A stretch of DNA of 17,990 nucleotides from an uncultured Ruminococcus sp. (GCA_902796865.1 CADBQZ010000147.1:1-17990); one strand, 5' to 3'; counted from the first letter of the stretch, positions 7,502-15,423 are shown. Notes: generated from the letters alone by a model not told the origin. Translations and numbers: made by a program.

Positions 7502-7540
7502 GGGCAGATCATTTCTTTTTAAAAAAATTCTGCAAAGCTA

Positions 7541-7569
7541 TTGACTTTTACGGTTTAAAGTGATATACT
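7541..7569 (+). promoter_or_regulatory. Sigma-A-type promoter for aroF-tyrA
   Basis: TTGACT (7541-7546) and TATACT (7564-7569) are 17 bases apart, with an extended TGA just before the -10. The leader before the aroF ATG is about 55 bases and contains a short AGGG/TCCCT inverted repeat but no recognisable T-box or attenuator. Confidence 0.72.
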
Positions 7570-7629
7570 GTTAAAGGAAGATAAATCAAAGGGAAAAACT
7601 CCCTGTAAAAATGAAAAGGAGAAAGTATC

Positions 7630-8637
7630 ATGATTATAGTATGCAAAAAAGCGACCGATGAACAGATAAAGGGACTTACAGCTCAATTTGAGGATATGGG
7701 ATTCAAAACGCATCTGAGCTGCGGTACAGAATCCACCATAATAGGTCTTATAGGCGACACATCAAAAATCGACGTTGAGGACGTAATGGCGCTCGACGTG
7801 GTCGAAAAGGTACAGAGAGTATCAGAGCCTTACAAACTTGTAAACAGAAAATTCCACAGCGAAGATACAGTAATAGATGTAAACGGTGTTAAGATAGGCG
7901 GAGGACACTTTGCTGTAATGGCAGGTCCGTGTTCAATAGAGACAGAAGAGCAGATAGTAAGCTGTGCAAAGGCAGTAAAAGCTTCCGGTGCAAACTTTTT
8001 AAGAGGCGGTGCGTTCAAGCCAAGAACTTCGCCTTACGCTTTCAGAGGACTTAAAGCAAAGGGTCTTGAGCTTCTTCTGCTTGCCAAGAAAGAAACAGGA
8101 CTTCCGATAGTGACTGAGCTTATGAGCCTTGAGCATCTTGATCTTTTTAACGACGTTGATGTTATACAGATCGGTGCAAGAAATATGCAGAATTTCGAGA
8201 TGCTCTCTGAGATAGGAAAATGCAAAAAGCCTATACTTCTCAAAAGAGGTCTTGCAAATACTATAGAAGAATGGCTCATGAGCGCTGAATACATCATGTC
8301 AGGCGGAACTGAGAATGTCATACTTTGTGAAAGAGGTATCAGAACATTTGAAACTGCCACAAGAAACACTTTTGATGTTTCAGCAGTACCGGTACTCCAT
8401 AAGCTCACACATCTTCCTGTTATCGCAGATCCAAGCCATGCTTCCGGCAAATCAGCCCTCATAAAGCCGCTTGCTAAGTCGGCTGTTGCAGCAGGTGCAG
8501 ACGGTCTTATGATAGAAGTACATCCGAATCCTGAAAAGGCTCTTTGTGACGGCGCACAGTCACTTACTCCGGCGGCATTCGATGATGTTATGACTGATGT
8601 AAAGAAGCTCTGTGAATTTGAAGGGAAGACTCTCTGA
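7630..8637 (+). CDS. aroF: 3-deoxy-D-arabino-heptulosonate 7-phosphate (DAHP) synthase, type I-beta with N-terminal regulatory domain
   Basis: Condenses phosphoenolpyruvate and erythrose 4-phosphate, the entry step of the shikimate pathway. At 335 residues it matches the Thermotoga-type enzyme: a ferredoxin-like N-terminal domain (about 1-70), used in that group for feedback inhibition by tyrosine or phenylalanine, then a TIM barrel. Expected metal ligands are present: C101 in AGPCSIE, H270 in DPSHASG, E296 in MIEVHP and D307 in CDGAQS. The substrate-binding RGGAFKPRTSPYAFRG begins at 125. AAAGGAG (7615-7621) precedes the ATG. Its stop overlaps the tyrA ATG by one base (TGATG), so AroF and TyrA are translationally coupled, which fits a pathway aimed at tyrosine. 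Confidence 0.95.
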   Translation: MIIVCKKATDEQIKGLTAQFEDMGFKTHLSCGTESTIIGLIGDTSKIDVEDVMALDVVEKVQRVSEPYKLVNRKFHSEDTVIDVNGVKIGGGHFAVMAGPCSIETEEQIVSCAKAVKASGANFLRGGAFKPRTSPYAFRGLKAKGLELLLLAKKETGLPIVTELMSLEHLDLFNDVDVIQIGARNMQNFEMLSEIGKCKKPILLKRGLANTIEEWLMSAEYIMSGGTENVILCERGIRTFETATRNTFDVSAVPVLHKLTHLPVIADPSHASGKSALIKPLAKSAVAAGADGLMIEVHPNPEKALCDGAQSLTPAAFDDVMTDVKKLCEFEGKTL

Positions 8638-9492
8638 TGAAGATACTTGTTGTCGGACTCGGACTTATCGGCGGTTCATACTGCAAAGCGATATCTGTTT
8701 ATACAGATAATGAAGTATACGGCATGGATACTGACCGCTTAGTGCTTGAAAAAGCGATAGAGTGCGGCTGTATAAAGGGAAGTGCTGATATATCAGACCT
8801 TGACAGCTTTGATATGACTATAGTTTGTCTTCATCCTTTGCCGGCTGAAAGATTCATGAAGGAAAATATCGGAAGATTTAAAAAGGGAAGTATACTTTCC
8901 GATGTCTGCGGCATAAAAGGACGAATGAGCAATGAACTCACAAAGCTTGCGAAGGATAATGGTGTGAACTATATCGGAACACATCCCATGGCAGGCAAGG
9001 AGCATTTCGGGTTTGACTTTTCAGATGGAACGCTTTTTATCGGAGCAAACTTTATTGCTGCTGCAAATGATGATACTGATAAGCAATCGCTTCTTACTGT
9101 TGAAAAGCTCGCAAAAAAAAATGGGCTTTAAGAATATCGTTGTAACTACCCCCGAAATACATGACAGCATTATTGCGTATACATCGCAGCTTGCTCATGT
9201 GGTTTCAAGCGCATATGTAAAAAGTCCTACTATGCAGAAGGAACTTGGATTCAGCGCCGGAAGCTTCAAGGATATGACACGCATTGCGACCATGAATGAG
9301 TCTATGTGGACCAGTCTTTTTCTTGCAAACAGGGACTGTCTTGTATTTGAGATCGACGAGCTTATAAAGCACCTTATGGAGTACAGAGAGGCTATCTCTG
9401 ATAATGATGCTAAAAAGCTTGAAGAACTTATAAAGGACGGCAGGATATTAAAGGAAAAGAATATAGAAGCCCGTACAAAGGAAAGAGAATAA
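8637..9492 (+). pseudogene. tyrA: Prephenate dehydrogenase, reading frame broken by one extra base in an A9 run
   Basis: TyrA oxidatively decarboxylates prephenate to 4-hydroxyphenylpyruvate on the way to tyrosine. The first frame (8637-9131) carries the NAD-binding VGLGLIGGS (residues 6-14) and the active-site THPMAG with H116. It ends at a TAA shortly after nine A (9113-9121). The second frame continues from the same point with MGFKNIVVTTPEIHD, AYTSQLAHVVSSA and the rest of the helical dimerisation domain, to a stop at 9490-9492. Removing one A joins them into a normal 284-residue TyrA. It could be a real mutation, an assembly or sequencing error, or a gene expressed through polymerase slippage on the A run. 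Both halves keep conserved residues with no other break, which argues against long decay. Confidence 0.85.
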
Positions 9493-9498
9493 AGAAAC

Positions 9499-9542
9499 AC
9501 CGCAAGCCACTTTTAGATAAATCCGGCTTGCGGTAAATTTTT
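9499..9542 (+). terminator. Rho-independent terminator of aroF-tyrA
   Basis: ACCGCAAGCC (9499-9508) pairs perfectly with GGCTTGCGGT (9525-9534) across a 16-base loop, followed by AAATTTTT. It begins 7 bases after the tyrA stop. Confidence 0.85.
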
Positions 9543-9580
9543 AAGGCAGCAATGCACGATATTATGCATTGCTGCCTTAA
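9541..9580 (-). terminator. Second strong hairpin, probable terminator for yabR on the minus strand
   Basis: A perfect 16-bp inverted repeat (9541-9556 with 9565-9580, 8-base loop) lies a few bases past the yabR stop. The T tract on the minus strand is weak, but the stem is long. Together with the preceding hairpin it separates two convergent operons. Confidence 0.65.
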
Positions 9581-9586
9581 ATATTA

Positions 9587-10012
9587 TTATTTTCTGCGTG
9601 AACCATTTTTACGCTCGTTATTTCTTTTGAGCGCACAAATCTTTTCTTCACTGTTTTGCTTGAACCTTGTAAGCATCTCCTCAAAGCCAAGCTCGCTCAT
9701 AGGCGGCTTTTTCTTCGGCTCCCAGATATTAGGCTTAGGTTCCTGTTTTTTTGCAGGCTTTAGCTGTTCATTTTCCTTATCGAAAGCTTTTTTGATCGAA
9801 AGACCGATCTTTCCGCCTTCGTCTATAGAAATAACTTTTACTTTGACGGCTTGGTTTTCAGAAAGATAGTCGTTTACATCTTTAACGAATGAATTAGCTA
9901 TCTCAGAAATATGTACCATACCCGTACCAGCGCCTTCAATTTCGACAAAGGCACCATATTTGGCTATGCCTTTGACTTTTCCTTCGTAAATTTTCCCTAC
10001 TTCAAGCTGCAT
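9587..10012 (-). CDS. yabR: S1-domain RNA-binding protein, YabR-like
   Basis: A 141-residue cytoplasmic protein with one S1 (OB-fold) domain at about 1-75, with typical VGKIYEGKVKGIAKYGAFVEI and GTGMVHISEI segments. A lysine/proline-rich basic tail follows and ends KRNNERKNGSRRK. S1 proteins of this size bind RNA or ribosomes; the exact job of YabR is not established. Its place directly after divIC, in the order yabP-yabQ-divIC-yabR, is the same as in Bacillus subtilis and is the main reason for the name. The ATG at 10012 has a GGAGGAAAA ribosome site and follows the divIC stop by 22 bases, so it is the last gene of that operon. Confidence 0.85.
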   Translation of the reverse strand: MQLEVGKIYEGKVKGIAKYGAFVEIEGAGTGMVHISEIANSFVKDVNDYLSENQAVKVKVISIDEGGKIGLSIKKAFDKENEQLKPAKKQEPKPNIWEPKKKPPMSELGFEEMLTRFKQNSEEKICALKRNNERKNGSRRK

Positions 10013-10034
10013 GATCTGTTATTTTCCTCCTGTC

Positions 10035-10352
10035 TCAATTTCTCGAAGTGTCGTAATAACGGCGCTCGTTGGGATATGCGTAATCCATTTCCTCGATCGC
10101 TATTTTTTCCATATAAGCGTTCATATCATCGTCTTCAAGGATACGCTGCAGTTCTACATTCTCTGCTTCCAATTCTTGTTTTTTAGCGTCGATAGACCTG
10201 AGTTCAGACTGCATATCTGAAATGCTTGAATGGGTAACTATAACTGATATTATACAGGCGATTATCATCGCAAATATGACAGCCATACTCACATAGGTGA
10301 AAAGACTTCGCTTTTTACCCTTTTTTAGCTTTCTTATCAACAATTTTTTCAC
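10035..10352 (-). CDS. divIC: Septum formation initiator DivIC/FtsB-like protein
   Basis: A bitopic division protein that partners FtsL and DivIB/FtsQ at the septum. As annotated it is 105 residues: a basic cytoplasmic N-terminus, one membrane helix (about 19-39), an extracellular coiled coil (about 44-73) and a short acidic end containing PNERRYYD. The frame is open further upstream to an ATG at 10421, but that would overlap yabQ by over 100 bases and put a good promoter inside the gene. GTG 10352 gives the usual N-terminus (VKKLLIRKL) and a 38-base overlap. Its ribosome site (AAGAAAG) is weak, so the start is uncertain. The order yabQ-divIC-yabR is conserved across Firmicutes. Confidence 0.8.
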   Translation of the reverse strand: MKKLLIRKLKKGKKRSLFTYVSMAVIFAMIIACIISVIVTHSSISDMQSELRSIDAKKQELEAENVELQRILEDDDMNAYMEKIAIEEMDYAYPNERRYYDTSRN

Positions 10353-10869
10353 GTTCTTTCTTTTGTTCTTTTGTTCTATTTTTATCTGTACTATTATTAT
10401 ACAACAAATCATCGTTATCAATCAAGGGTATTTGGCTTGTTTTTTTCTTAAAACTAATATTTTGTAGATATATTACAATTTTGCCAAAGATATTTCCACA
10501 TATCAGTGCAAACTTTTTGACAGGTTTTGATATGACTTTTTTCAAAAAAGCAGCAGCTTTTCTGAAGATACCTATTATGATGCTTCCAAGCGTAAAAAAG
10601 TAAAGGACAGCACCTAAAAAATTGCCCAATGGGTAATAAAATCTGAATTCGCCTTTTGCAAAAGCAGAGGTAAATGACAGTATGAATACTCCATACAGTA
10701 CGAAAAATAATATATCTTCAATAAGAACGGCTGCTTTTCCATGCGGTATGACCGATCTTAAAGCTCTGAAAATATCGAACATCATACCTGTTGGTATACC
10801 GAAAAGGCATGACAGTGCAAACAGCCAGAGCTGCTGTCCGCTGGTGTAAAAGCTTTCTAATCCTTCCAT
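10315..10869 (-). CDS. yabQ: Spore cortex biosynthesis protein YabQ
   Basis: An integral membrane protein needed for spore cortex formation; in Bacillus it sits in the outer forespore membrane. The 184-residue product has three hydrophobic segments (about 13-31, 48-71 and 80-102) and a long, very basic C-terminal tail rich in K, E and R. The N-terminal layout, a membrane helix followed by GIPTGMMFDIFRALR, is the YabQ signature. The end of the gene overlaps divIC and holds a likely divIC promoter. It starts 6 bases after the yabP stop, so it is coupled to yabP. Confidence 0.9.
   Translation of the reverse strand: MEGLESFYTSGQQLWLFALSCLFGIPTGMMFDIFRALRSVIPHGKAAVLIEDILFFVLYGVFILSFTSAFAKGEFRFYYPLGNFLGAVLYFFTLGSIIIGIFRKAAAFLKKVISKPVKKFALICGNIFGKIVIYLQNISFKKKTSQIPLIDNDDLLYNNSTDKNRTKEQKKEREKIVDKKAKKG
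10396..10425 (-). promoter_or_regulatory. Sigma-A-type promoter for divIC-yabR inside yabQ
   Basis: On the minus strand, TTGATT (10420-10425) and a perfect TATAAT (10396-10401) are separated by 18 bases, about 44 bases before the proposed divIC GTG. It would let a vegetative division gene be expressed apart from the sporulation genes upstream. Confidence 0.6.
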
Positions 10870-10875
10870 GATGCA

Positions 10876-11154
10876 CTATCTGAAAAGCTTTCCGAGAAAT
10901 GTAGACGGAGCTTGTTTGTCCTTGTCGCCGTAAGTAAGGCTCCATATCTCACCGTTTATCTTCATGTCTCCGGTCTCGACACTTACCGAGCCTATGTGAA
11001 GCTCACGCCCTTTTATAACAAGTTCTCCAAGAGTTGTATATAGAGCTATACAGCGGTCATCAAAGCTTTCGACCTCGGTAACGCCTGATAGAGTCAGGTT
11101 TTCACGGCTTTCCATTATTATATTGTGTGCTTTTTTTATCTTTTCTTCTGCCAT
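10876..11154 (-). CDS. yabP: Sporulation protein YabP
   Basis: A 92-residue protein of the YabP/YqfC family, small mostly beta-structured proteins required for cortex formation in Bacillus. Recognisable features are the N-terminal helix MAEEKIKKAHNIIMES, then repeated short strands (LTLSGVTEVESFDD, LGELVIKGRELHIGSVSVE, INGEIWSLTYG), and an FLGKLFR end. An AAAAGGAG ribosome site precedes the ATG. A near-perfect sigma-E promoter lies about 90 bases upstream, matching mother-cell expression. It is the first gene of yabP-yabQ-divIC-yabR. Confidence 0.92.
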   Translation of the reverse strand: MAEEKIKKAHNIIMESRENLTLSGVTEVESFDDRCIALYTTLGELVIKGRELHIGSVSVETGDMKINGEIWSLTYGDKDKQAPSTFLGKLFR

Positions 11155-11242
11155 AGTTTGAGATTCTCCTTTTGTATCTTTGATATATTATATTCAGGCG
11201 GCTGCTTTTTTAGTACTGTTTTATATTTGCTTTAAAAAAAGC

Positions 11243-11270
11243 ATTGTATGTTTTTCTCAAAAAAATATTA
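11243..11270 (-). promoter_or_regulatory. Sigma-E (mother-cell sporulation) promoter for yabP-yabQ
   Basis: On the minus strand, TAATATT (11264-11270) fits the sigma-E -35 pattern KMATATT. Thirteen bases further on, CATACAAT (11243-11250) fits the -10 pattern CATACAHT exactly. The predicted start leaves a leader of about 85 bases before yabP. The consensus is recalled from Bacillus subtilis. Confidence 0.72.
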
Positions 11271-11310
11271 GAAATCATTCAAAAAATATAGAAAAAATCC
11301 TTTTTGTTAC

Positions 11311-11339
11311 TTGACAAATCATACTTAGTGTGGTAAAAT
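11311..11339 (+). promoter_or_regulatory. Sigma-A promoter for the YbjQ-family gene
   Basis: A perfect TTGACA (11311-11316) and TAAAAT (11334-11339) are 17 bases apart, 36 bases before the ATG. The sigma-E promoter on the opposite strand starts about 40 bases away; the two diverge. Confidence 0.75.
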
Positions 11340-11374
11340 AATAATACAATAAAAATACATAGGAGGCATTAACA

Positions 11375-11686
11375 ATGCTTATAGTAACAACTGAAAATGT
11401 TAGCGGAAAAGATCTTGAGATGTTAGGTATCGTAACAGGAAGTACTGTACAGACTGTAAACGCTCTCAGAGATATCGGTGCAAGCCTTAAGAATCTCGTT
11501 GGCGGTGAAGTTAAGAAGTACAATGAGATGATGGAAAAAGCAAGAAATCTTGCGATAGATCGTATGGTTGAGCAGGCTTCTTCAATGGGCGCTGATGCAG
11601 TCGTAGCTGTAAGATTCAGTTCAGCACAGATAATGCAGGGCGCTGCCGAAGTAATGGCAAGCGGCACAGCAGTAAAATTCAAGTAA
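11375..11686 (+). CDS. YbjQ/UPF0145-family protein
   Basis: A 103-residue protein covering the whole YbjQ domain, an oligomeric alpha/beta fold often called 'heavy-metal-binding' although the function is unproven. The typical pattern is present: an N-terminal MLIVTTENVSGK strand, the GIVTGSTV turn, a long helix with ARNLAIDRMVEQASSMGADAVV, and a final strand with SGTAVKFK. There are no cysteines or histidines, so classical thiol metal ligation looks unlikely here. A perfect AGGAGG (11361-11366) precedes the ATG and a strong promoter lies upstream. The gene stands alone with its own terminator. Confidence 0.93.
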   Translation: MLIVTTENVSGKDLEMLGIVTGSTVQTVNALRDIGASLKNLVGGEVKKYNEMMEKARNLAIDRMVEQASSMGADAVVAVRFSSAQIMQGAAEVMASGTAVKFK

Positions 11687-11693
11687 AAGCTTA

Positions 11694-11727
11694 AAGACCC
11701 GGGGACAACTCCGGGTCTTGATTTTTA
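11694..11727 (+). terminator. Rho-independent terminator of the YbjQ-family gene
   Basis: AAGACCCGG (11694-11702) pairs perfectly with CCGGGTCTT (11711-11719), followed by GATTTTTATT. It may also help stop the convergent ABC operon, whose own downstream region shows only a weak CCGG/CCGG hairpin. Confidence 0.85.
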
Positions 11728-11791
11728 TTATAAGCTCTAAGCAGAAAAACATAACGGCATTATTATCAGAGTTGTCTTACCGGCTCACCGG

Positions 11792-13534
11792 CTATTCAAA
11801 CTGGCTCATATAGAGCTTTTTATAGAATCCGTTCTGAGCGATAAGGTCATAGTGGTCTCCCTGCTCGATTATGTTTCCGTCACGCATCACAAGTATCATA
11901 TCTGCATTTTTTATCGTTGAAAGACGGTGTGCTATAACAAAGCTCGTTCTTCCGTTCATAAGCTTTTCAAATGCTCTTTGTATCCGCTGTTCGGTACGAA
12001 TATCTATATTTGATGTCGCTTCGTCAAGTATCAGCATAGGCGGATCGGTGAGCATTATTCTTGCTATAGAGATAAGCTGTTTTTGTCCCTGAGAAAGACC
12101 GCCGCCTTCCTCGTCTATAATAGTGTCATATCCATTCGGCAGCCTTTTTATAAAGCTATGAGCGTGTGCCGCCTTTGCAGCATCAGTTATTTCTTCTATA
12201 GTGGCATTTTCTTTGCCATATGCAATGTTTTCGGCGATAGTTCCGGCGAAAAGCCATGTATCCTGTAATACCATTCCGAAGCATGAACGAAGACTGTCCC
12301 GTGTGACAGTTTTTATGTCTGTATCTGATATGCTGATAGTTCCGGAGTCAGCATCGTAGAATCTTAAAAGAAGATTTATTATAGTGGTCTTTCCGCAGCC
12401 TGTAGGACCGACTATTGCTATTTTTTGTCCGGAGCGCTTTACGTCTAATGAAAAATCATGGATAAGAGGTTTGTCCGGCTGATATGAAAATGAAAGGTCT
12501 TTTATCGAAACGGTACCGTCTGCGGCTTTGAGCACAGGCTTGTTTTCGTCGGAAGGTTCCGGTTCGCTGTCTATGACAGAGAATACTCTTTCGGCGCAGG
12601 CAGCTGCATTCTGAAGCTCTGTCACCACTCCGGAAATTTCATTGAATGGTTTTGTATACTGATTTGAATAGAGCAGGAACGATGAAAGCTGTCCTTTAGT
12701 CATAACCCCCAGGAAACCGGCAGCACCAACGGCGCTGAATGCACCGGCTGTTCCTACAGCGGCATAAATGATACCGTTTACAAAGCGTGTCGTAGGATTG
12801 GTCATAGACGAGAAAAATACCGATCTTATGCCGCTTTTTTTTAGAGCCTTGTTTATTTTTGAAAATTCTTCCATGGCTCTGTCTTCATAGCAGAATGCTT
12901 TTACTACTTTCTGATTTCCTATCATTTCTTCTGTAAAGCTGCTCATTCTGCCTCGCATCTCAGATTGCTTTACGAATGAATCGTGGCTGAGTTTGGTTAT
13001 TATGGCTGCTGTGAACAGTGAAAGCGGAGTAAGTATCATTACGATAAGCGCTATGCGGACATTGACAGTCATCATGAATACAAGTGTTCCGATTATCGTT
13101 ACAAGTCCGCTGAAAAGCTGTGTAAACCCTTGTAAAAGACCGTCTGACACAGTCTCAATGTCATTTACAGCTCTGCTTATAAGTTCACCTCTTGTGTTTT
13201 TATCTATGAATTTCAAAGGGACTATACCGAGTTTTAAAAAATAGTCTTTTCTTATATCACGGATAGTATTATATGAGAGTCTGTTTGTTGCAAGCGATGA
13301 AAACCATTGAAATGAAGAGCTTGTAACAACAGTCAGAGCAAGTATAAGACATATTTGAAAGAGCTTTGCAAGATCCACTTTGCCTTTTCCGATCATTACG
13401 TCAACGCCTTTTCCTATAAGCACAGGAACGAACAGAGATAAAAGTACGCCTATGAATGAGAATATGACAGCACCTATAAGCGAGAGTTTATAGGGCTTTG
13501 AATATTTTAAAATTCGCAGTATCACTTTAAACAT
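11792..13534 (-). CDS. ABC exporter half-transporter, subunit with the catalytic Walker B and H-loop
   Basis: A fused membrane-plus-ATPase half-transporter, 580 residues. The N-terminal exporter domain (about 1-310) should carry six membrane helices. The ATPase has Walker A GPTGCGKTT (376-384), Q-loop Q424, signature LSQGQ (480-484, not the usual LSGGQ), Walker B LILDE with catalytic E505, and switch H536. The partner gene lies 15 bases upstream, and together they fit the heterodimeric multidrug/lipid exporter type (BmrCD, LmrCD, TM287/288). The substrate cannot be told from sequence. GAGGG precedes the ATG. It is the second gene of the pair. Confidence 0.94.
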   Translation of the reverse strand: MFKVILRILKYSKPYKLSLIGAVIFSFIGVLLSLFVPVLIGKGVDVMIGKGKVDLAKLFQICLILALTVVTSSSFQWFSSLATNRLSYNTIRDIRKDYFLKLGIVPLKFIDKNTRGELISRAVNDIETVSDGLLQGFTQLFSGLVTIIGTLVFMMTVNVRIALIVMILTPLSLFTAAIITKLSHDSFVKQSEMRGRMSSFTEEMIGNQKVVKAFCYEDRAMEEFSKINKALKKSGIRSVFFSSMTNPTTRFVNGIIYAAVGTAGAFSAVGAAGFLGVMTKGQLSSFLLYSNQYTKPFNEISGVVTELQNAAACAERVFSVIDSEPEPSDENKPVLKAADGTVSIKDLSFSYQPDKPLIHDFSLDVKRSGQKIAIVGPTGCGKTTIINLLLRFYDADSGTISISDTDIKTVTRDSLRSCFGMVLQDTWLFAGTIAENIAYGKENATIEEITDAAKAAHAHSFIKRLPNGYDTIIDEEGGGLSQGQKQLISIARIMLTDPPMLILDEATSNIDIRTEQRIQRAFEKLMNGRTSFVIAHRLSTIKNADMILVMRDGNIIEQGDHYDLIAQNGFYKKLYMSQFE

Positions 13535-13549
13535 ATCATACCCTCACTT

Positions 13550-15259
13550 TCAGTTTGTCTGTGAGCTGTATATCTCACGGTATTCTTCACAGCTTTCGAG
13601 CAGTTCTTCATGTGTTCCTTGTCCTGCCGAAACACCGTCATCAAGAACGATTATATTATCTGCATTTTTCAGTGTTGATGCTCTTTGAGAGATCATTATT
13701 ACGGTGCTTTCGGAAAGGTCATTTTTTATTGCCTTGCGAAGTTCGGAATCGCTTAGAAAATCGAGCGCACTCATGCTGTCGTCGAATATTACTATAGGCG
13801 GAGCACCTACGAGCGCTCTTGCAATAGTTATGCGCTGGCGCTGTCCGCCCGACAGATTTTTTCCGCCTTGGGATACGTGTGAGTTTATACCGTTAGGCAT
13901 TTTTTTAACAAATTCCCACGCCTGAGCTGTCTTGAGTGCGGATATTATCTCATTGTCTGTGGCATCGGGTCTTGCCCATTTCATATTGTCTCTTATAGTA
14001 CCCGAAAATAAAACTGCCTTTTGCGGAACATATCCTATCATGCTTCTGAGTGCTGTCATATCATATTCTTTTATATTTATGCCAAAAATATTTATACATC
14101 CTTTTGTGACATCATAAAAGCGTGGTATAAGATTTACAAGAGTGGATTTTCCGGAGCCGGTACTTCCGATTATTCCGAGAGTCTCTCCCTTTTCGAGCGT
14201 GAAGCTTATACTGCTTAAAGAATCCTCCGAAGCGCCTGGATATTTAAATGATACATTTTCAAATTGTACTGCCGGTTTATCGGTATCGGCTTTGACAGTG
14301 CTTCCGTTATCAATAGACGGGAGCGTTTCAAATACCTCGTTTATCCTTGCAGCTGATGATGATGCACGGCTGAATATAACTATAAGGTTTGATAAAACTA
14401 TAAGCACTAAAAGAAGCTGATTCATGTAATTTACAAATGCGGTCATTTCACCCTGTGTGATATCGCCTGCATCTGCTCTTATACCGCCGAACCACATTAT
14501 TGCTGCGGCACCGAGATTCATTATCATGAATGTAAGAGGGCTTAATATTGCAGACACTCTGCCGGCTGAGACACACGCTTTTGCAAGTCTGCGGTTTTCG
14601 TCTAATTGTTTGTCGGTCTCCTGCTTTTGCTTTGAAAATGCTCTTATGACTCTTACGCCGTCAAGTGCTTCACGGGTAAGCAGGGACAGCTTGTCCAACC
14701 CTTTTTGTATATTCTTGAACATTGGGAGCGTCTTTTTTCTTACAAGCGCTATCGCTCCTACCATCATAAGAGATGAGCCTATCACTATGAGCGACAATTT
14801 TACGTCGATGAGCATAGACATGACAGTTGCACCGATTATTAAGAACGGTGCTCTTACGGCTAAACGTATGAACATATTGACACCGTTCTGAACGAGCATA
14901 GTGTCATTGGTCATTCTTGTTATAAGAGATGATGTTCCGAATTTGTCTATCTCGCTGTGTGAAAGACTGTTTATGTGTTTGTAAAGTGCTTCACGAAGCT
15001 CGGTACCGAATCCATAGGCACATTTTGCGGCGAAGTACTGACAGGTAAGTGCAAATCCAAGTCCGCATACACCCAGTATCACCATGATGATGCTCATTTT
15101 CCAGATGTACGGCTTGTCGTTTTGAGTTATACCGTTGTCTATCATTTTTGACATTACTATCGGAACGATAAGCTCAAATATCGCTTCGAGCAGTTTAAAG
15201 AACGGACCTAATATCAGTTCTTTTTTATAGTTTTTTAAAAATCTTCTGAGTTTAAGCAT
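13550..15259 (-). CDS. ABC exporter half-transporter, subunit with a degenerate ATPase site
   Basis: A 569-residue half-transporter with an N-terminal exporter membrane domain and a C-terminal ATPase. Walker A GSTGSGKST (365-373), Q413 and a canonical signature LSGGQ (469-473) are intact. The Walker B end reads IFDDS, so the catalytic Glu is Asp (D494), and the switch His is Gln (Q525 in ISQRAS). These changes, with LSQGQ in the partner, all fall on one of the two composite ATP sites, as in other heterodimeric exporters. AAGGAG precedes the ATG and a sigma-A promoter lies upstream at 15291-15319. It is the first gene of a two-gene operon. Confidence 0.94.
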   Translation of the reverse strand: MLKLRRFLKNYKKELILGPFFKLLEAIFELIVPIVMSKMIDNGITQNDKPYIWKMSIIMVILGVCGLGFALTCQYFAAKCAYGFGTELREALYKHINSLSHSEIDKFGTSSLITRMTNDTMLVQNGVNMFIRLAVRAPFLIIGATVMSMLIDVKLSLIVIGSSLMMVGAIALVRKKTLPMFKNIQKGLDKLSLLTREALDGVRVIRAFSKQKQETDKQLDENRRLAKACVSAGRVSAILSPLTFMIMNLGAAAIMWFGGIRADAGDITQGEMTAFVNYMNQLLLVLIVLSNLIVIFSRASSSAARINEVFETLPSIDNGSTVKADTDKPAVQFENVSFKYPGASEDSLSSISFTLEKGETLGIIGSTGSGKSTLVNLIPRFYDVTKGCINIFGINIKEYDMTALRSMIGYVPQKAVLFSGTIRDNMKWARPDATDNEIISALKTAQAWEFVKKMPNGINSHVSQGGKNLSGGQRQRITIARALVGAPPIVIFDDSMSALDFLSDSELRKAIKNDLSESTVIMISQRASTLKNADNIIVLDDGVSAGQGTHEELLESCEEYREIYSSQTN

Positions 15260-15290
15260 AGTATGCTCCTTGTTTTGTTTTATATTATTT

Positions 15291-15319
15291 ATTGTACACT
15301 ATTTTCCATATAATTTCAA
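15291..15319 (-). promoter_or_regulatory. Sigma-A-type promoter for the ABC exporter operon
   Basis: On the minus strand, TTGAAA (15314-15319) and TACAAT (15291-15296) are 17 bases apart, about 32 bases before the ATG. No operator or regulator gene is evident nearby. Confidence 0.65.
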
Positions 15320-15423
15320 TACGCTGGGATATTGCCTTGACAAAACATTTATTTCATTAAAAATTTCTCGGAAATGGAATAAAAAACGATAAACCGTCCA
15401 GAATATAACTGGAGGTGTTAATC

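Noticed and set aside
7570..7629. T-box or aromatic-amino-acid attenuator in the aroF leader
   Set aside because: The leader is only about 55 bases, with a 4-5-bp hairpin and no T-box core sequence or leader peptide.
11230..11246. TGCTTTAAAAAAAGCA palindrome as a terminator
   Set aside because: It lies between the sigma-E promoter and yabP, with a tiny stem and no T tract in the right place; it is more likely incidental.
13555..14891. Plus-strand open frames inside the ABC exporter genes
   Set aside because: Shadows of the strongly conserved ABC ATPase and membrane domains on the minus strand.
15337..15364. TTGACA at 15337-15342 as a promoter for the M23 gene, or a sigma-F/G promoter in the same gap
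   Set aside because: No convincing -10 at 16-18 bases, and no good match to the sigma-F or sigma-G patterns could be found by eye, so no promoter is claimed.
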